64,000 nucleotides of DNA from Hyphomicrobiales bacterium (GCA_900466945.1 UBNV01000013.1:124001-188000), one strand, 5' to 3'. Positions 35,508 to 45,417 are shown, numbered from the stretch's first letter. The notes: a model not told the origin generated them from the sequence alone. A program made the numbers and translations.

Positions 35508-36884
35508 ATGAAAGTCATCATCTGCGGCGCAGGCCAGGTCGGTTACGGCATCGCCGAGCGCCTCTCCCAGGAGGGCAACGACGTGTCCGTGATCGATACG
35601 TCTGCCTCGCTCGTCTCGCATATCACCGAGACGCTCGATGTGAGTGGTTATGTCGGCCACGGCGCGCATCCCGACGTGCTCGCGCGCGCGGGCGCCGACC
35701 AGGCCGAAATGCTGATTGCCGTCACCCTCTATGACGAAATCAACATGACCGCCTGTCAGGTCGCCCATTCGCTGTTCAACGTGCCGACCAAGATCGCCCG
35801 TATTCGCTCGCAGAATTATTTGCGGCCGGAATATTCCGATCTCTTCAGCCGGGACAATCTGCCGATCGACGTGACGATCTCGCCCGAGATCGAAGTCGGC
35901 AAGATGGTTCTGCGGCGCATTTCCTTCCCCGGCGCCACCGATATCGTCCGTTTCGCCGACGATCACATTGCCATGCTTGCCATCGAATGCATGGAGGACT
36001 GCCCGGTCGTGGATACGCCGCTTAATCAGCTGAGCGAGCTCTTCCCGGATCTGATGGCCACTGTCTGCGCCATCTGGCGAAACGGCCGCCTGAATGTGGC
36101 GCGCTCGCAGGATCATCTTCTGGTCGGCGACCTCGCCTACGTCATCTGCCAGCGCGATCATGCCCGCCGCACGCTCGGTCTCTTCGGTCACGAGGAGCAG
36201 GAAGCGGGCCGGATCGTCATCGCCGGCGGTGGCAATATCGGCTATTACGTCGCCCGCGCCATCGAAGAGATGCAGCCGAAAACGCGCCTCAAGATCATCG
36301 AAAACGACCGCGAACGTGCGCTCGCCGTTTCCGATCAGTTGAAGGAAGGGATTGTCCTGCATGGATCGGCGCTTGACCAGAACATCCTGCAGCAAGCCGA
36401 TATCCACGACGCCGACCTGATGGTGACGCTGACCAACAACGACCAGACGAATATTCTGAGCGCGGCCATGGCCAAGCGTCTCGGCTGCAAGTCCGGCATG
36501 GCACTCATCAACAGCCCATCCTTCCATGATCTTGCGACCTCGATCGGCATCGATGCCCATATCAACCCGCGTGCCGTGACCATCTCCCGCGTGCTGCAAC
36601 ATGTCCGCAAGGGCCGTATTCGCGCCGTCTATGCGGTCCAAAAGGGCAAGGCCGAAGTGATCGAGGCGGAAGCGCTCGAAACCTCGCCGCTCGTCGGCAA
36701 GCCCTTCCGGGAGCTTGAGCTGCCCTCCGGGCTGCGCATCGGCGCCATCCTGCGCGACAAAACGGTCATCCGCCCGGATGGTGACACCAGGATCAAGGCC
36801 AAGGACCGCGTGGTTCTTTTCGCCGCCGCCGAGGCGGTGCGCCACGTCGAGCAACTTTTCCGCGTTTCGATCCAGTATTTCTGA
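35508..36884 (+). CDS. trkA: Trk potassium uptake regulatory protein TrkA
   Basis: TrkA is the peripheral NAD-binding subunit controlling Trk potassium channels. The 458-residue protein is a tandem of two RCK units: MKVIICGAGQVGYGIAERLS with a C domain, then IVIAGGGNIGYYVARAIEE (about 235) with a second C domain. No trkH/trkG is in the window. The gene order ntrX-trkA-dat-hfq-hflX is conserved in rhizobia. Confidence 0.96.
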   Translation: MKVIICGAGQVGYGIAERLSQEGNDVSVIDTSASLVSHITETLDVSGYVGHGAHPDVLARAGADQAEMLIAVTLYDEINMTACQVAHSLFNVPTKIARIRSQNYLRPEYSDLFSRDNLPIDVTISPEIEVGKMVLRRISFPGATDIVRFADDHIAMLAIECMEDCPVVDTPLNQLSELFPDLMATVCAIWRNGRLNVARSQDHLLVGDLAYVICQRDHARRTLGLFGHEEQEAGRIVIAGGGNIGYYVARAIEEMQPKTRLKIIENDRERALAVSDQLKEGIVLHGSALDQNILQQADIHDADLMVTLTNNDQTNILSAAMAKRLGCKSGMALINSPSFHDLATSIGIDAHINPRAVTISRVLQHVRKGRIRAVYAVQKGKAEVIEAEALETSPLVGKPFRELELPSGLRIGAILRDKTVIRPDGDTRIKAKDRVVLFAAAEAVRHVEQLFRVSIQYF

Positions 36885-36898
36885 AGGTTACCATCCCC

Positions 36899-37762
36899 AT
36901 GCCCCGCATCGCCTATGTCAATGGCCGCTACCTGCCGCATTCGGAGGCGGGTGTTCATATCGAGGATCGTGGCTACCAGTTTGCAGATGGTGTCTATGAG
37001 GTCTGCGAGATCCGCCACGGCATGATCGTGGATCTCACCCGTCACCTCGAACGCCTCGACCGGTCATTGTCGGAACTCGCGATCAGGAGACCGATGAGCC
37101 GCGCGGCGCTGACACAGGTCATCCGCGAAGTTGCCCGGCGCAATCGGGTGAAGAATGGCCTTTTCTATCTCCAGGTCACACGTGGCGTCGCCCGCCGCGA
37201 CCATGTCTACCCCTCGGCCGACATTGAGCCGAGCCTCGTGATCACTGCCAAGATCACCGATCCGGCTGTCATCGCCAGGAAGAACGAGACAGGTCTCAAG
37301 GCGATCACCCTGCCGGACAATCGCTGGGACCGGGTCGACATCAAGACGGTCGGTCTTCTCCCCAACGCGATGGCTCGGCAGGCGGCGAAGGAACAGGGTG
37401 CCCAGGAAGCGATCTATGTCGATGCCCGCGGTATGGTGACCGAGGGAGCGGCGACCAATGTCTGGATTGTCGACAAGAATGGCGTGCTGGTCACGCGCCC
37501 GGCCGAACACGGTATCCTGCGCGGGATCACCCGCACCGGCCTGATGGATGTGACCGAAAAACTCGGAATCAGGGTTGAGGAGCGCGAGTTCTCGCGCGAC
37601 GAGATGCTGTCGGCCCGGGAAGTCTTCATCACGGCTGCGACCAGCATCTGTTTTCCGATCGTCGAAATCGATGGCCAGTCGATCGGAAACGGTCATCCCG
37701 GCGCCATGGCCGAGCGCATCCGTACGTCTTTTTTCGACGTTGCGGAAAAGACGGTGATTTGA
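36899..37762 (+). CDS. dat: D-amino-acid aminotransferase (class IV, PLP)
   Basis: The 287-residue protein is a fold-type IV aminotransferase. It has [16 protein letters not shown] near the N-terminus, [10 protein letters not shown], the PLP-lysine region [18 protein letters not shown] (about 143-160) and [10 protein letters not shown]. Rhizobial orthologues at this locus are called D-alanine aminotransferase, giving D-Glu/D-Ala for the cell wall; branched-chain aminotransferase is the main alternative. It starts 14 bases after trkA, so it is probably co-transcribed. Confidence 0.88.
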   Translation: MPRIAYVNGRYLPHSEAGVHIEDRGYQFADGVYEVCEIRHGMIVDLTRHLERLDRSLSELAIRRPMSRAALTQVIREVARRNRVKNGLFYLQVTRGVARRDHVYPSADIEPSLVITAKITDPAVIARKNETGLKAITLPDNRWDRVDIKTVGLLPNAMARQAAKEQGAQEAIYVDARGMVTEGAATNVWIVDKNGVLVTRPAEHGILRGITRTGLMDVTEKLGIRVEEREFSRDEMLSAREVFITAATSICFPIVEIDGQSIGNGHPGAMAERIRTSFFDVAEKTVI

Positions 37763-37874
37763 TACCACCTCTTTTCGGCGGAGGGGCGAGGGGCCAATTC
37801 CCAAAGCATACCTGCTGTCAAACAATAATCACACCGGTCGACAAAAGACCGGCAAGAAAGAAAGAAGCGGCGCC

Positions 37875-38126
37875 ATGGCGGAACGTTCTCAGAACCTGCA
37901 GGATCTCTTCCTCAATACCGTTCGCAAGCAGAAGATTTCGCTGACGATCTTCCTGATCAACGGCGTGAAGCTGACCGGTGTTGTGACATCCTTCGACAAT
38001 TTCTGTGTTCTCCTGCGTCGCGACGGCCATTCCCAGTTGGTCTATAAGCACGCCATCTCGACCATTATGCCCGGTCAGCCGATGACGATGTTCGAAAACG
38101 ACGACGCCGCTTCCGGACAGGACTGA
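37875..38126 (+). CDS. hfq: RNA chaperone Hfq
   Basis: Hfq pairs small RNAs with mRNAs. The 83-residue protein is full length with Sm1 ([24 protein letters not shown]) and Sm2 ([10 protein letters not shown]) motifs and the short acidic tail typical of alphaproteobacteria. The upstream 112 bases include an ACCGGTC/GACCGGC-type hairpin near 37833-37854, a possible site for the autoregulation reported for rhizobial hfq. Confidence 0.98.
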   Translation: MAERSQNLQDLFLNTVRKQKISLTIFLINGVKLTGVVTSFDNFCVLLRRDGHSQLVYKHAISTIMPGQPMTMFENDDAASGQD

Positions 38127-38193
38127 AATCATCACCAGCCGCGACACAAAAAACGATTCGATCATCCCGGAGGACGAAAAGCACCGGGATGAC

Positions 38194-39528
38194 ATGCGGG
38201 CGCTCGTACTTGTGCCCGTGTTGAAGCAGGGAAGGTCCCAGCCTCTACCGGAAGGCGCGCCGCCAGCCCCGAGCCGCTCGAATGAAGCGCGTCTCGAAGA
38301 GGCGATAGGCCTTGCCCGCGCCATCGATCTCACCATCGTGCAGGGGCTGATCGTGACTGTGAGCCAGCCTCGCCCTGCGACCCTGCTCGGCACTGGCAAG
38401 ATCGCCGAAGTGACGGCGCTGCTCGACGAGCACGATGCGGGCCTCGTCATCGTCGATCACCCGCTGACACCGGTTCAGCAGCGTAATCTGGAAAAGGCCT
38501 GGAACGCGAAGGTCATCGACCGCACGGGTCTGATCCTCGAAATCTTCGGCCGCCGGGCTTCGACCAAGGAAGGCACGCTGCAGGTCGAACTGGCGCATCT
38601 GAACTACCAGAAGGGCCGCCTGGTCCGCTCTTGGACCCACCTTGAACGTCAGCGCGGTGGTGCAGGCTTCATGGGTGGTCCGGGTGAAACCCAGATCGAA
38701 GCCGACCGCCGACAGTTGCAGGACAAGATCATCAAGCTCGAGCGTGAGCTCGAACAGGTCGTCCGCACTCGCCAGCTGCACCGCGCCAAGCGACGCAAGG
38801 TCCCGCATCCGATCGTGGCTCTGGTCGGATATACGAATGCCGGCAAGTCGACCCTCTTCAACCGCATTACCGGTGCGGGTGTATTGGCCGAAGACATGCT
38901 GTTTGCCACGCTTGATCCGACACTGCGCCGGATGAAGCTGCCGCATGGTCGCACGGTCATCATGTCGGATACCGTCGGTTTCATTTCCGACCTGCCGACC
39001 CACCTCGTCGCAGCATTCCGCGCGACATTGGAAGAAGTATTGGAGGCGGATCTGATCCTGCATGTCCGCGACATGTCGGACCCGGACAATGGCGCGCAGT
39101 CGGCGGACGTCCTGCGCATTCTCGACGATCTAGGCATCGACGAGAAGGAACGCTCCGAGCGCATCATCGAGATCTGGAACAAGATCGATCGCCTCGATCC
39201 GGAGAACCACGACGGCCTCCTCCAGAAAGCGGCCGGCCGCGAGAATGTCCTGCCTGTCTCGGCCATCAGCGGCGAGGGGGTCGACACCCTGCTCGACGTC
39301 ATCTCGCAACGCCTCTCTGGTGTCCTGACTGAAGCGACGATCACGATTCCTGCCGACAAGCATGCCGTGATCTCCTGGCTCTATGAAAATGCGGTGGTCA
39401 GTGGCCGCGAGGACCACGAGGATGGCAGCGTCAGCGTGGACGTGCGCCTCACGGACCGCCAGGCCGATGAGCTAGAGCGCAAGCTCGGCGGCAGGAAGTC
39501 GACCGACAAGGAAGACTGGGAGCGCTGA
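38194..39528 (+). CDS. hflX: GTPase HflX
   Basis: HflX is a ribosome-associated GTPase that splits stalled ribosomes. The 444-residue protein has the N-terminal HflX domain (LLGTGKIAEVTALLDEH), a helical linker with GPGETQIEADRR, and the G domain: G1 GYTNAGKSTLFNRI (about 211), G3 DTVGFI, G4 NKID. Location after hfq matches most proteobacteria. The ATG at 38194 has no good ribosome binding site; GGAGG lies about 21 bases upstream, and the frame stays open further upstream without an ATG, GTG or TTG. Confidence 0.92.
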   Translation: MRALVLVPVLKQGRSQPLPEGAPPAPSRSNEARLEEAIGLARAIDLTIVQGLIVTVSQPRPATLLGTGKIAEVTALLDEHDAGLVIVDHPLTPVQQRNLEKAWNAKVIDRTGLILEIFGRRASTKEGTLQVELAHLNYQKGRLVRSWTHLERQRGGAGFMGGPGETQIEADRRQLQDKIIKLERELEQVVRTRQLHRAKRRKVPHPIVALVGYTNAGKSTLFNRITGAGVLAEDMLFATLDPTLRRMKLPHGRTVIMSDTVGFISDLPTHLVAAFRATLEEVLEADLILHVRDMSDPDNGAQSADVLRILDDLGIDEKERSERIIEIWNKIDRLDPENHDGLLQKAAGRENVLPVSAISGEGVDTLLDVISQRLSGVLTEATITIPADKHAVISWLYENAVVSGREDHEDGSVSVDVRLTDRQADELERKLGGRKSTDKEDWER

Positions 39529-39641
39529 AGCACGGCAAGCCTGCCCGGTCCTTCCCGTCGGACCTGGGTAAATCTGCCCGAAAAGTCGACTCGCTGCCTG
39601 TCTGCGGTTACATTCCCGTGGAGCGATGCCGAGCAGACGAC

Positions 39642-40229
39642 ATGGACGACACACAAGGAACGATCGACGACTTCTTCGAGAAGGCCGACCGCTGGCCGGC
39701 AGAACTCGCGGCTCTGCGAACTATTCTTCGCGACTGTGGCCTTGTCGAAGTCTGGAAGTGGAGTTCGCCCGTCTACACGCTCGATGGTGGGAATGTCGCG
39801 ATCCTCTGGGGCTTCAAGGACAATGCGACACTCGGCTTCTTCAAGGGAGTCCTGCTCCAGGACAAGGATAAGCTACTCGTCGCCCCCGGCGAGAATTCCC
39901 GCTCCTCCCGCATCTTCAAATTCACCAGTCTCGAACAGATCGATGCGATCAAGGACACCATCCGCGCCTATGTGCTCGAGGCGATGGAGCTTGAAAGGTC
40001 AGGCGCCAGGGTCGACCTGCCAAAGGACGATATAGTCTATCCGGATGAACTCGTGGCGAGGCTCAATGACGACCCCGAACTCTCCGAAGCATTCCAGGCG
40101 CTGACGCCTGGACGCAGGCGCGGCTATGCTCTCTATTTCGCTCAGCCGAAACAATCTGCCACTCGGGTCGGGCGGATCGAGAAATTGCGGGATAAGATCC
40201 TGGCCGGCAAAGGACTGCAGGACAGGTGA
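39642..40229 (+). CDS. YdeI/OmdA-type DUF1801 protein
   Basis: The 195-residue protein has an N-terminal DUF1801-like domain (VEVWKWSSPVYTLDGGNVAI, NATLGFFKGVLL) and a C-terminal YdeI/OmdA tail (LTPGRRRGYALYFAQPKQS, RIEKLRDKILAGKGLQ). These proteins are annotated 'bacteriocin-protection' or 'YdeI/OmpD-associated' on thin evidence; function uncertain. The ATG at 39642 starts the conserved part; a GTG at 39618 is possible. It is convergent with mazG. Confidence 0.8.
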   Translation: MDDTQGTIDDFFEKADRWPAELAALRTILRDCGLVEVWKWSSPVYTLDGGNVAILWGFKDNATLGFFKGVLLQDKDKLLVAPGENSRSSRIFKFTSLEQIDAIKDTIRAYVLEAMELERSGARVDLPKDDIVYPDELVARLNDDPELSEAFQALTPGRRRGYALYFAQPKQSATRVGRIEKLRDKILAGKGLQDR

Positions 40230-40230
40230 G

Positions 40231-40257
40231 GAGTTTGCAGGTTTCCGCTGCGAACTC
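40231..40257. terminator. Stem-loop between convergent DUF1801 gene and mazG
   Basis: A 10-bp stem (GAGTTTGCAG at 40231-40240, CTGCGAACTC at 40248-40257, one G-T pair) fills the 28-base gap between two stop codons. No T-tract is seen on either strand. It probably acts as a bidirectional transcript end. Confidence 0.45.
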
Positions 40258-41079
40258 TTAGACCTTGCCCTTGGCAGCCTGCCAAAGCTCCTCCATCCGC
40301 TCCAGAGACGCCTCCTGCAACGTCTCACCTGATGCTTGAAGCGAGGTCTCTATATAGCTGAATCGATTGCGAAACTTTGTATTGGTTCCTCGCAGCGCCT
40401 GCTCGGGTTCGGCGCCAATATGCCGACCGATATTGACCAGCGCGAAAATGAGGTCGCCCAGTTCGTCCTTGACCTTCTCCGGAGTGTTTTCGGCCAGCGC
40501 CTCACGCAATTCGCCGATCTCCTCCTCGATCTTGTCGAGGATGGGCGCAGCCTCCGACCAGTCGAAACCGACCTTGGCCGCACGCTCCTGAAGCTTCAAG
40601 GCTTCTGTGAGTGCCGGGAAGGATCGCTGTACCGAGCCGAGATAGCCGGTGTCGGGATCGGCAGCCGAGCCGCGGGCCGCGCGGCGTGCGAGACGTTCCG
40701 CCTTCTCCCGTTGCTTGATCGCGTCCCACTGTGCCTTGACCGCCTCCGGCGTATCGGCATCGGATCGCTCAAACACATGCGGATGCCGCCGGATCATCTT
40801 GCGCGTGATGGCTTCAACGATGTCACCGAAACTGAACTGTCCGGCCTCTTCTGCAATCCGGGCATGGAAGACCACCTGCAACAAGAGATCGCCCAACTCC
40901 TCGCAGAGATCATCCGGATCCTTGCGTTCGATCGCGTCAGCGACCTCATAGGCCTCCTCGATCGTATAGGGCTTGATCGTCTCGAATGTCTGGACGATGT
41001 CCCAGGGGCAACCCGTCTCTGGCTGGCGGAGCGCCGCCATGATCTCGAGCAGGCGATTGATGTCGGTGGAGGCTTCCAT
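40258..41079 (-). CDS. mazG: Nucleoside triphosphate pyrophosphohydrolase MazG
   Basis: MazG hydrolyses (d)NTPs and can lower ppGpp by cleaving nucleotides. The 273-residue protein has the two tandem MazG domains: the first with CPWDIVQTFETIKPYTIEEA and EELGDLLLQVVFHARIAEE, the second with EEIGELREALAE and KDELGDLIFALVNIGRHIG (EExxD-type metal sites). The ATG at 41079 is preferred to one 6 codons upstream. Only 20 bases separate it from the deaminase gene upstream, so the two are probably co-transcribed. Confidence 0.95.
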   Translation of the reverse strand: MEASTDINRLLEIMAALRQPETGCPWDIVQTFETIKPYTIEEAYEVADAIERKDPDDLCEELGDLLLQVVFHARIAEEAGQFSFGDIVEAITRKMIRRHPHVFERSDADTPEAVKAQWDAIKQREKAERLARRAARGSAADPDTGYLGSVQRSFPALTEALKLQERAAKVGFDWSEAAPILDKIEEEIGELREALAENTPEKVKDELGDLIFALVNIGRHIGAEPEQALRGTNTKFRNRFSYIETSLQASGETLQEASLERMEELWQAAKGKV

Positions 41080-41099
41080 TCTGATCCCGTGTGGCACGC

Positions 41100-41687
41100 T
41101 CAGTTGAGCGGAATGTGGTTGTCGCCCTTGGACGACTGGTAGAGCTCAGAGAGCCGATCGTATTGCGCCTTGATCCGGCTGACCTGTTCGAACAGGGCCG
41201 GGCGATCGGCGTCGCTGGCGGAGGCGACCATCTCGATCATCGCATGGCTGAGCCAGAAGGCGTTCTGGCGGCGGTATCCGCCAGGCTCCAGTCCGAAGAC
41301 TTCCTTGAGGATCTTCAGGTCATGCGGGATGGCGAAGGCGTCGCGGCTGTCTTCATGGCTGAAGAAGTAGTAGAAATTGTCGAAGCCCGCCCAGGTGATC
41401 GCCGACATGCACATCGTGCAAGGTTCGTGAGTCGAGAGGAAGATCAGGTTCTTGGTGTCGGGCCGCTCGCCCTGTTCGTAAAAGCGCTTCAGCGTATGCA
41501 CCTCGCCATGCCAGAGCGGGTTTTCCAGCTCGTTGTTGGTCTCGGCCAGCACCAGCGACAGGTCAGACTTGCGCAGGATGGCTGCGCCGAACACCTTGTT
41601 GCCGGCGGCCACGCCACGGGCGGTCAGGGGCAGGATGTCGTGTTCGATCACGTCGAGAAGTCGACGGGTAAGTTCCGGTGTGGTCAA
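41100..41687 (-). CDS. Cytidine/deoxycytidylate deaminase family protein (nucleoside deaminase)
   Basis: The protein has the zinc deaminase signature: HGEVHTL (His and catalytic Glu) and HEPCTMCMSAI (Pro-Cys-x2-Cys). Length is 195 residues from the TTG at 41687, which has GGAG seven bases upstream; a GTG at 41732 gives 210 residues. It is not TadA by size and motif context; guanine, cytosine and other small deaminases are possible. Pairing with mazG hints at nucleotide-pool cleaning, but this is inference. Confidence 0.85.
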   Translation of the reverse strand: MTTPELTRRLLDVIEHDILPLTARGVAAGNKVFGAAILRKSDLSLVLAETNNELENPLWHGEVHTLKRFYEQGERPDTKNLIFLSTHEPCTMCMSAITWAGFDNFYYFFSHEDSRDAFAIPHDLKILKEVFGLEPGGYRRQNAFWLSHAMIEMVASASDADRPALFEQVSRIKAQYDRLSELYQSSKGDNHIPLN

Positions 41688-41955
41688 GGTGGCGCTCCGC
41701 AGTCTTGTGCAATGCGATCCTAGCGCTTGCACAGGAACCGCCGAAAGGGAAATGATGCTCTGTCTCCAACTTTTTGGCGCGCGCGATAGCTGTAGCCTTG
41801 GCGAGCGATCGGTTTGGGCGAAACTCGGTGCATTTTGCTCGCAACGGCGGAGGCACTAGGACAGAAATACGCAAGGTGCAGGGCGAAGGAATTTCTGTTT
41901 CTTCAATTGTTAAAGACAAAACGCGATAGTGCGGCACTCTGGCAGCGGATGATTC

Positions 41956-43398
41956 ATGGCACAGCAGGACAAACAGCTTTCGGTCTTTCCGGCTTTCTTC
42001 AAGGTCGAGAATGAGGTCACCGCCGTTTTTGGAAACGGCGACGAGGCTTATGCGAAGGTGCGCCTGCTGAAGAATACCGAAGCCCGCATCGTCGCCTACA
42101 CGGATGTCCCTGAAGAGGATTACGCAGCCTTCCTCGCCCAGCACGGCATCGAGCAGGTGGCTTTGCCCTTCGAGCCCTCCCAGGTGGATGGCGCGCGCCT
42201 TGTGTTCGCTGCAACGGGTGAGGGCGCTCTCGACCGTCGGATCGTGGCCGCCGCACGTGCAGCTCGCATTCCGGCCAATGCAGTCGACCAGCCCGAGTAT
42301 TGCGATTTCTACACACCCGCCCTCGTCAATCGTGCCCCGATCGCCGTAGCCATCGGAACTGAAGGCGTGGGTCCGGTGCTCGCCCAGATGATCCGCGCCG
42401 ATATCGACCGTCTGCTGCCGCGTTCGCTCGGCAAGCTCGGTCGTCTCGCCAATTCTTATCGCCGTGCTGTCGACCGCTTCGTGCCCCGCGGCGCACCCCG
42501 TCGACTGTTCTGGCGCGATTTCTTCAAGGGCAAGGTCGCAGACCATGTCGAATCCGACCAGATCAGCCTCGCACGCCGCGAAGCAACCCGTCTTCTGAAG
42601 GGTGTCGCCGCTGACCGCGTGGAGGGCCGTGTGTTCCTAGTCGGTGCCGGCCCGGGCGCCGAGGACCTTCTGACGCTGCGCGCCCATCGCCTGATGATGG
42701 AATGTGACGTCATCGTCTATGATGCGCTCGTCCCGCGTGAAGTGGTCGACATGGGCCGCCGCGATGCTGAGCGCATTCCCGTTGGCAAGCGCAAGGGCTG
42801 CCATTCGAAGTCGCAAGAGCAGATCAACGCGCTCCTCGTCGAACTCGGCCGCGCCGGCAAGCGCGTAGTCCGCCTGAAATCGGGCGATCCCTTGGTATTC
42901 GGCCGTGCCGGGGAGGAAATGGCTGCGCTTCGTGACGTAGGCATCGCTTATGAAATCGTCCCGGGCGTCACCTCGGCGCTGGCCGCGGCAGCCGACTTCG
43001 AGCTCCCCTTGACGTTGCGTGGCGTTTCTTCGTCGCTGGTCTTCACGACCGGCCACGATCTTCAGGGTAACGTACTGCCGGACTGGGCGCGTCTCGCTCT
43101 GTCGGGCGCAACCGTCGCAGTCTATATGGGCCGCACGGTCGCCGCCTCTGTCGCCGAACGTTTGATGGCAGGTGGACTTGCCGAGGACACGACTGTCGCA
43201 GTCGTCGAGAATGCCGGGCGCCGTGACAGCCGTCTGCTGCACGGCACGCTCAAGGAACTGCCAGGCTTGGAGGCTCGTACCGAGCTGACCGGCCCGGTCA
43301 TGGTCATCATCGGCGACGCCGTCGCCGGCGCCGATTTCAGCCGTTCCGAGCCGCTTGGCGCGCTGGCACCGGCCGAACCACAACTTGCAAGGATTTGA
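41956..43398 (+). CDS. cysG: Siroheme synthase CysG
   Basis: CysG converts uroporphyrinogen III to siroheme, the cofactor of sulfite reductase. The 480-residue fusion has an N-terminal precorrin-2 dehydrogenase/ferrochelatase domain (about 1-220; KVRLLKNTEARIVAYTD) and a C-terminal methyltransferase domain (about 222-465; VFLVGAGPGAEDLLTLRAHR, VVRLKSGDPLVFGRAGEE). It heads the cysG-DUF2849-cysI-DUF934 operon. The 223-base upstream gap shows no recognised operator. Confidence 0.96.
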   Translation: MAQQDKQLSVFPAFFKVENEVTAVFGNGDEAYAKVRLLKNTEARIVAYTDVPEEDYAAFLAQHGIEQVALPFEPSQVDGARLVFAATGEGALDRRIVAAARAARIPANAVDQPEYCDFYTPALVNRAPIAVAIGTEGVGPVLAQMIRADIDRLLPRSLGKLGRLANSYRRAVDRFVPRGAPRRLFWRDFFKGKVADHVESDQISLARREATRLLKGVAADRVEGRVFLVGAGPGAEDLLTLRAHRLMMECDVIVYDALVPREVVDMGRRDAERIPVGKRKGCHSKSQEQINALLVELGRAGKRVVRLKSGDPLVFGRAGEEMAALRDVGIAYEIVPGVTSALAAAADFELPLTLRGVSSSLVFTTGHDLQGNVLPDWARLALSGATVAVYMGRTVAASVAERLMAGGLAEDTTVAVVENAGRRDSRLLHGTLKELPGLEARTELTGPVMVIIGDAVAGADFSRSEPLGALAPAEPQLARI

Positions 43399-43400
43399 GG

Positions 43401-43715
43401 ATGGTAGACAAGGTTCTCACAGCAAACCGCCTGACCGACGGCATCGCCGTCTGGCTGGACGCCAGCGGCCAGTGGACCGAGCGTCTGCAGGAAGCCTTCG
43501 TCGCGCGCCATGCCGAGGCTGTCGAAGCCCTCGAGGCCGCCGGGAAACAGGCTTTCGCCAGCAATCTCGTCGTTGACGTCAACGTCATCGAAATCGAGGA
43601 AAAAGACGGCAAGCTGCGGCCGCTGCGTCTGCGCGAGCGTATCCGGGCTGAAGGCCCCACCATTGCATATGCAGAGGGTCACGGTTATGCCGACCCGGCA
43701 TTCATCGCGGCTTGA
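43401..43715 (+). CDS. DUF2849 family protein
   Basis: The 104-residue protein begins MVDKVLTANRLTDGIAVWLD, matching DUF2849, a small family found between cysG and cysI in alphaproteobacteria. Function unknown; it is assumed to assist sulfite reduction. The ATG at 43401 follows AAGGATTTGAGG and lies 2 bases after the cysG stop, so it is tightly coupled. Confidence 0.88.
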   Translation: MVDKVLTANRLTDGIAVWLDASGQWTERLQEAFVARHAEAVEALEAAGKQAFASNLVVDVNVIEIEEKDGKLRPLRLRERIRAEGPTIAYAEGHGYADPAFIAA

Positions 43716-43730
43716 GGCCTGAGGTAAGAC

Positions 43731-45404
43731 ATGTATCGTTATGACGAATTCGACCACGCTTTTGTGTCGGCGCGCGTAGAACAGTTCCGAGACCAGGTGG
43801 CGCGCCGCCTGTCGGGTGAGCTTGCCGAAGACGCCTTCAAGCCGCTTCGCCTCATGAACGGCGTCTATCTGCAGCTGCACGCCTATATGTTGCGGGTCGC
43901 CATTCCCTATGGCACGCTGAATTCCAGGCAGATGCGCATGCTGGCCCATATCGCCCGCAAGTACGACCGTGGCTATGGTCACTTCACCACCCGCCAGAAC
44001 ATCCAGTACAACTGGCCGAAGCTCTCGGACACGCCGGCTATTCTGGAAGATCTCGCAAGCGTCGAGATGCACGCCATCCAGACATCGGGCAACTGCATCC
44101 GCAACGTGACGGCCGACCATTTCGCCGGCGCTGCCGCCGACGAAGTCGCCGATCCGCGCCCCTATGCCGAGATCCTCCGCCAGTGGTCCTCGCTGCACCC
44201 GGAATTCAGCTTCCTGCCGCGCAAGTTCAAGATCGCCGTCACCGGCGCCGACAAGGATCGTGCGGCGATCCAGGTGCATGACATCGGCTTGCAACTGAAG
44301 AAGAACGAGGCCGGCGAACTCGGCTTTGCCGTCTATGTCGGCGGTGGCCAGGGCCGCACGCCGCTGATCGCCAAGAAGATCAACGATTTCCTGCCGGAAG
44401 CCGATCTTCTGACCTACATCACTGCGATCGTGCGCGTGTACAATTTGCATGGCCGCCGTGACAACAAGTACAAGGCGCGCATCAAGATCCTCGTCCACGA
44501 GACCGGTGTCGAAGAACTGACGCGTCAGGTGAACGCTGAATTCGCAGAAATTCAGGACAGCGAACTGAAGCTGCCGGAAGGCGATATCCGCGCCATCGAA
44601 ACCTACTTCGCCCCGCCGGCGCTGACCGCTCGTCCCGACGGCTGGGAAGCACTGGCCCGTGCACAGAAAGCCGATCCCGCCTTCGCCGCCTGGGTTCGCC
44701 ACAACGTCCAGGAACACCGCCACCCCGACCACGCCATGGTGACGATCTCGCTCAAGCCGATCGGCGGCACGCCGGGCGACGCCTCGGATGCGCAGATGGA
44801 TCTGGTGGCAGACCTCGCCGAGCACTACGCCTTCGACGAGATCCGCGTCAGCCACGAGCAGAACCTGATCCTGCCACATGTGGCCAAGGGCGATCTCTAT
44901 CCGCTCTATCAGGCGCTGGAAAAGGCAGGGCTGGCGACAGCCAATTCCAACCTGATCACCGACATGATTGCCTGTCCCGGCTTGGACTACTGCGCGCTCG
45001 CCAATGCGCGCTCCATTCCGGTTGCTCAGGAGATTTCGACCCGCTTCGGCTCGCAGGCCCGGCAGGAGGAGATCGGCGAACTGAAGATCAAGATCTCCGG
45101 CTGCATCAATGCCTGCGGCCACCACCATGTTGGCCATATCGGCCTGCTGGGTGTCGAGAAGAAGGGCGCTGAACTCTATCAGATCACGCTCGGCGGTTCC
45201 GGTGACGAGAACTCCTCGATTGGCGAGATCATCGGTCGCGGCTTCGAGCCCGAAAAGGTGACGGACGCGGTTGAGACCATCGTCGACACCTATATTGGCC
45301 TGCGCCTAGACCCCAAGGAAACCTTCCTCGAAGCCTATCGCCGCGTCGGCCCGAAGCCGTTCAAGGACGCGCTGTATGGCAACGCTGCCGTCGAAGCCGC
45401 CTGA
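43731..45404 (+). CDS. cysI: Assimilatory sulfite reductase hemoprotein (CysI/NirA family)
   Basis: The enzyme makes the six-electron reduction of sulfite to sulfide. The 557-residue protein has the duplicated siroheme-reductase fold with HFTTRQNIQYNW and TSGNCIRNVTADHFAG, and the cluster/siroheme cysteines CPGLDYC (about 414-420) and CINAC (about 458-462). Sulfite and nitrite reductases share this fold; the cysG/DUF2849/DUF934 context points to sulfite. No flavoprotein CysJ is nearby, so the electron donor is probably ferredoxin. Confidence 0.95.
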   Translation: MYRYDEFDHAFVSARVEQFRDQVARRLSGELAEDAFKPLRLMNGVYLQLHAYMLRVAIPYGTLNSRQMRMLAHIARKYDRGYGHFTTRQNIQYNWPKLSDTPAILEDLASVEMHAIQTSGNCIRNVTADHFAGAAADEVADPRPYAEILRQWSSLHPEFSFLPRKFKIAVTGADKDRAAIQVHDIGLQLKKNEAGELGFAVYVGGGQGRTPLIAKKINDFLPEADLLTYITAIVRVYNLHGRRDNKYKARIKILVHETGVEELTRQVNAEFAEIQDSELKLPEGDIRAIETYFAPPALTARPDGWEALARAQKADPAFAAWVRHNVQEHRHPDHAMVTISLKPIGGTPGDASDAQMDLVADLAEHYAFDEIRVSHEQNLILPHVAKGDLYPLYQALEKAGLATANSNLITDMIACPGLDYCALANARSIPVAQEISTRFGSQARQEEIGELKIKISGCINACGHHHVGHIGLLGVEKKGAELYQITLGGSGDENSSIGEIIGRGFEPEKVTDAVETIVDTYIGLRLDPKETFLEAYRRVGPKPFKDALYGNAAVEAA

Positions 45405-45417
45405 AACTGGAAAACAC

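Noticed and set aside
34650..36854. 734-codon open frame on the minus strand
   Set aside because: It is antisense to both ntrX and trkA, spanning their junction. Both real genes have complete domain sets; the antisense protein shows no motif.
43122..45137. 671-codon open frame on the minus strand
   Set aside because: It runs antisense through cysG, the DUF2849 gene and cysI, all of which are recognisable families. It is a GC3 shadow.
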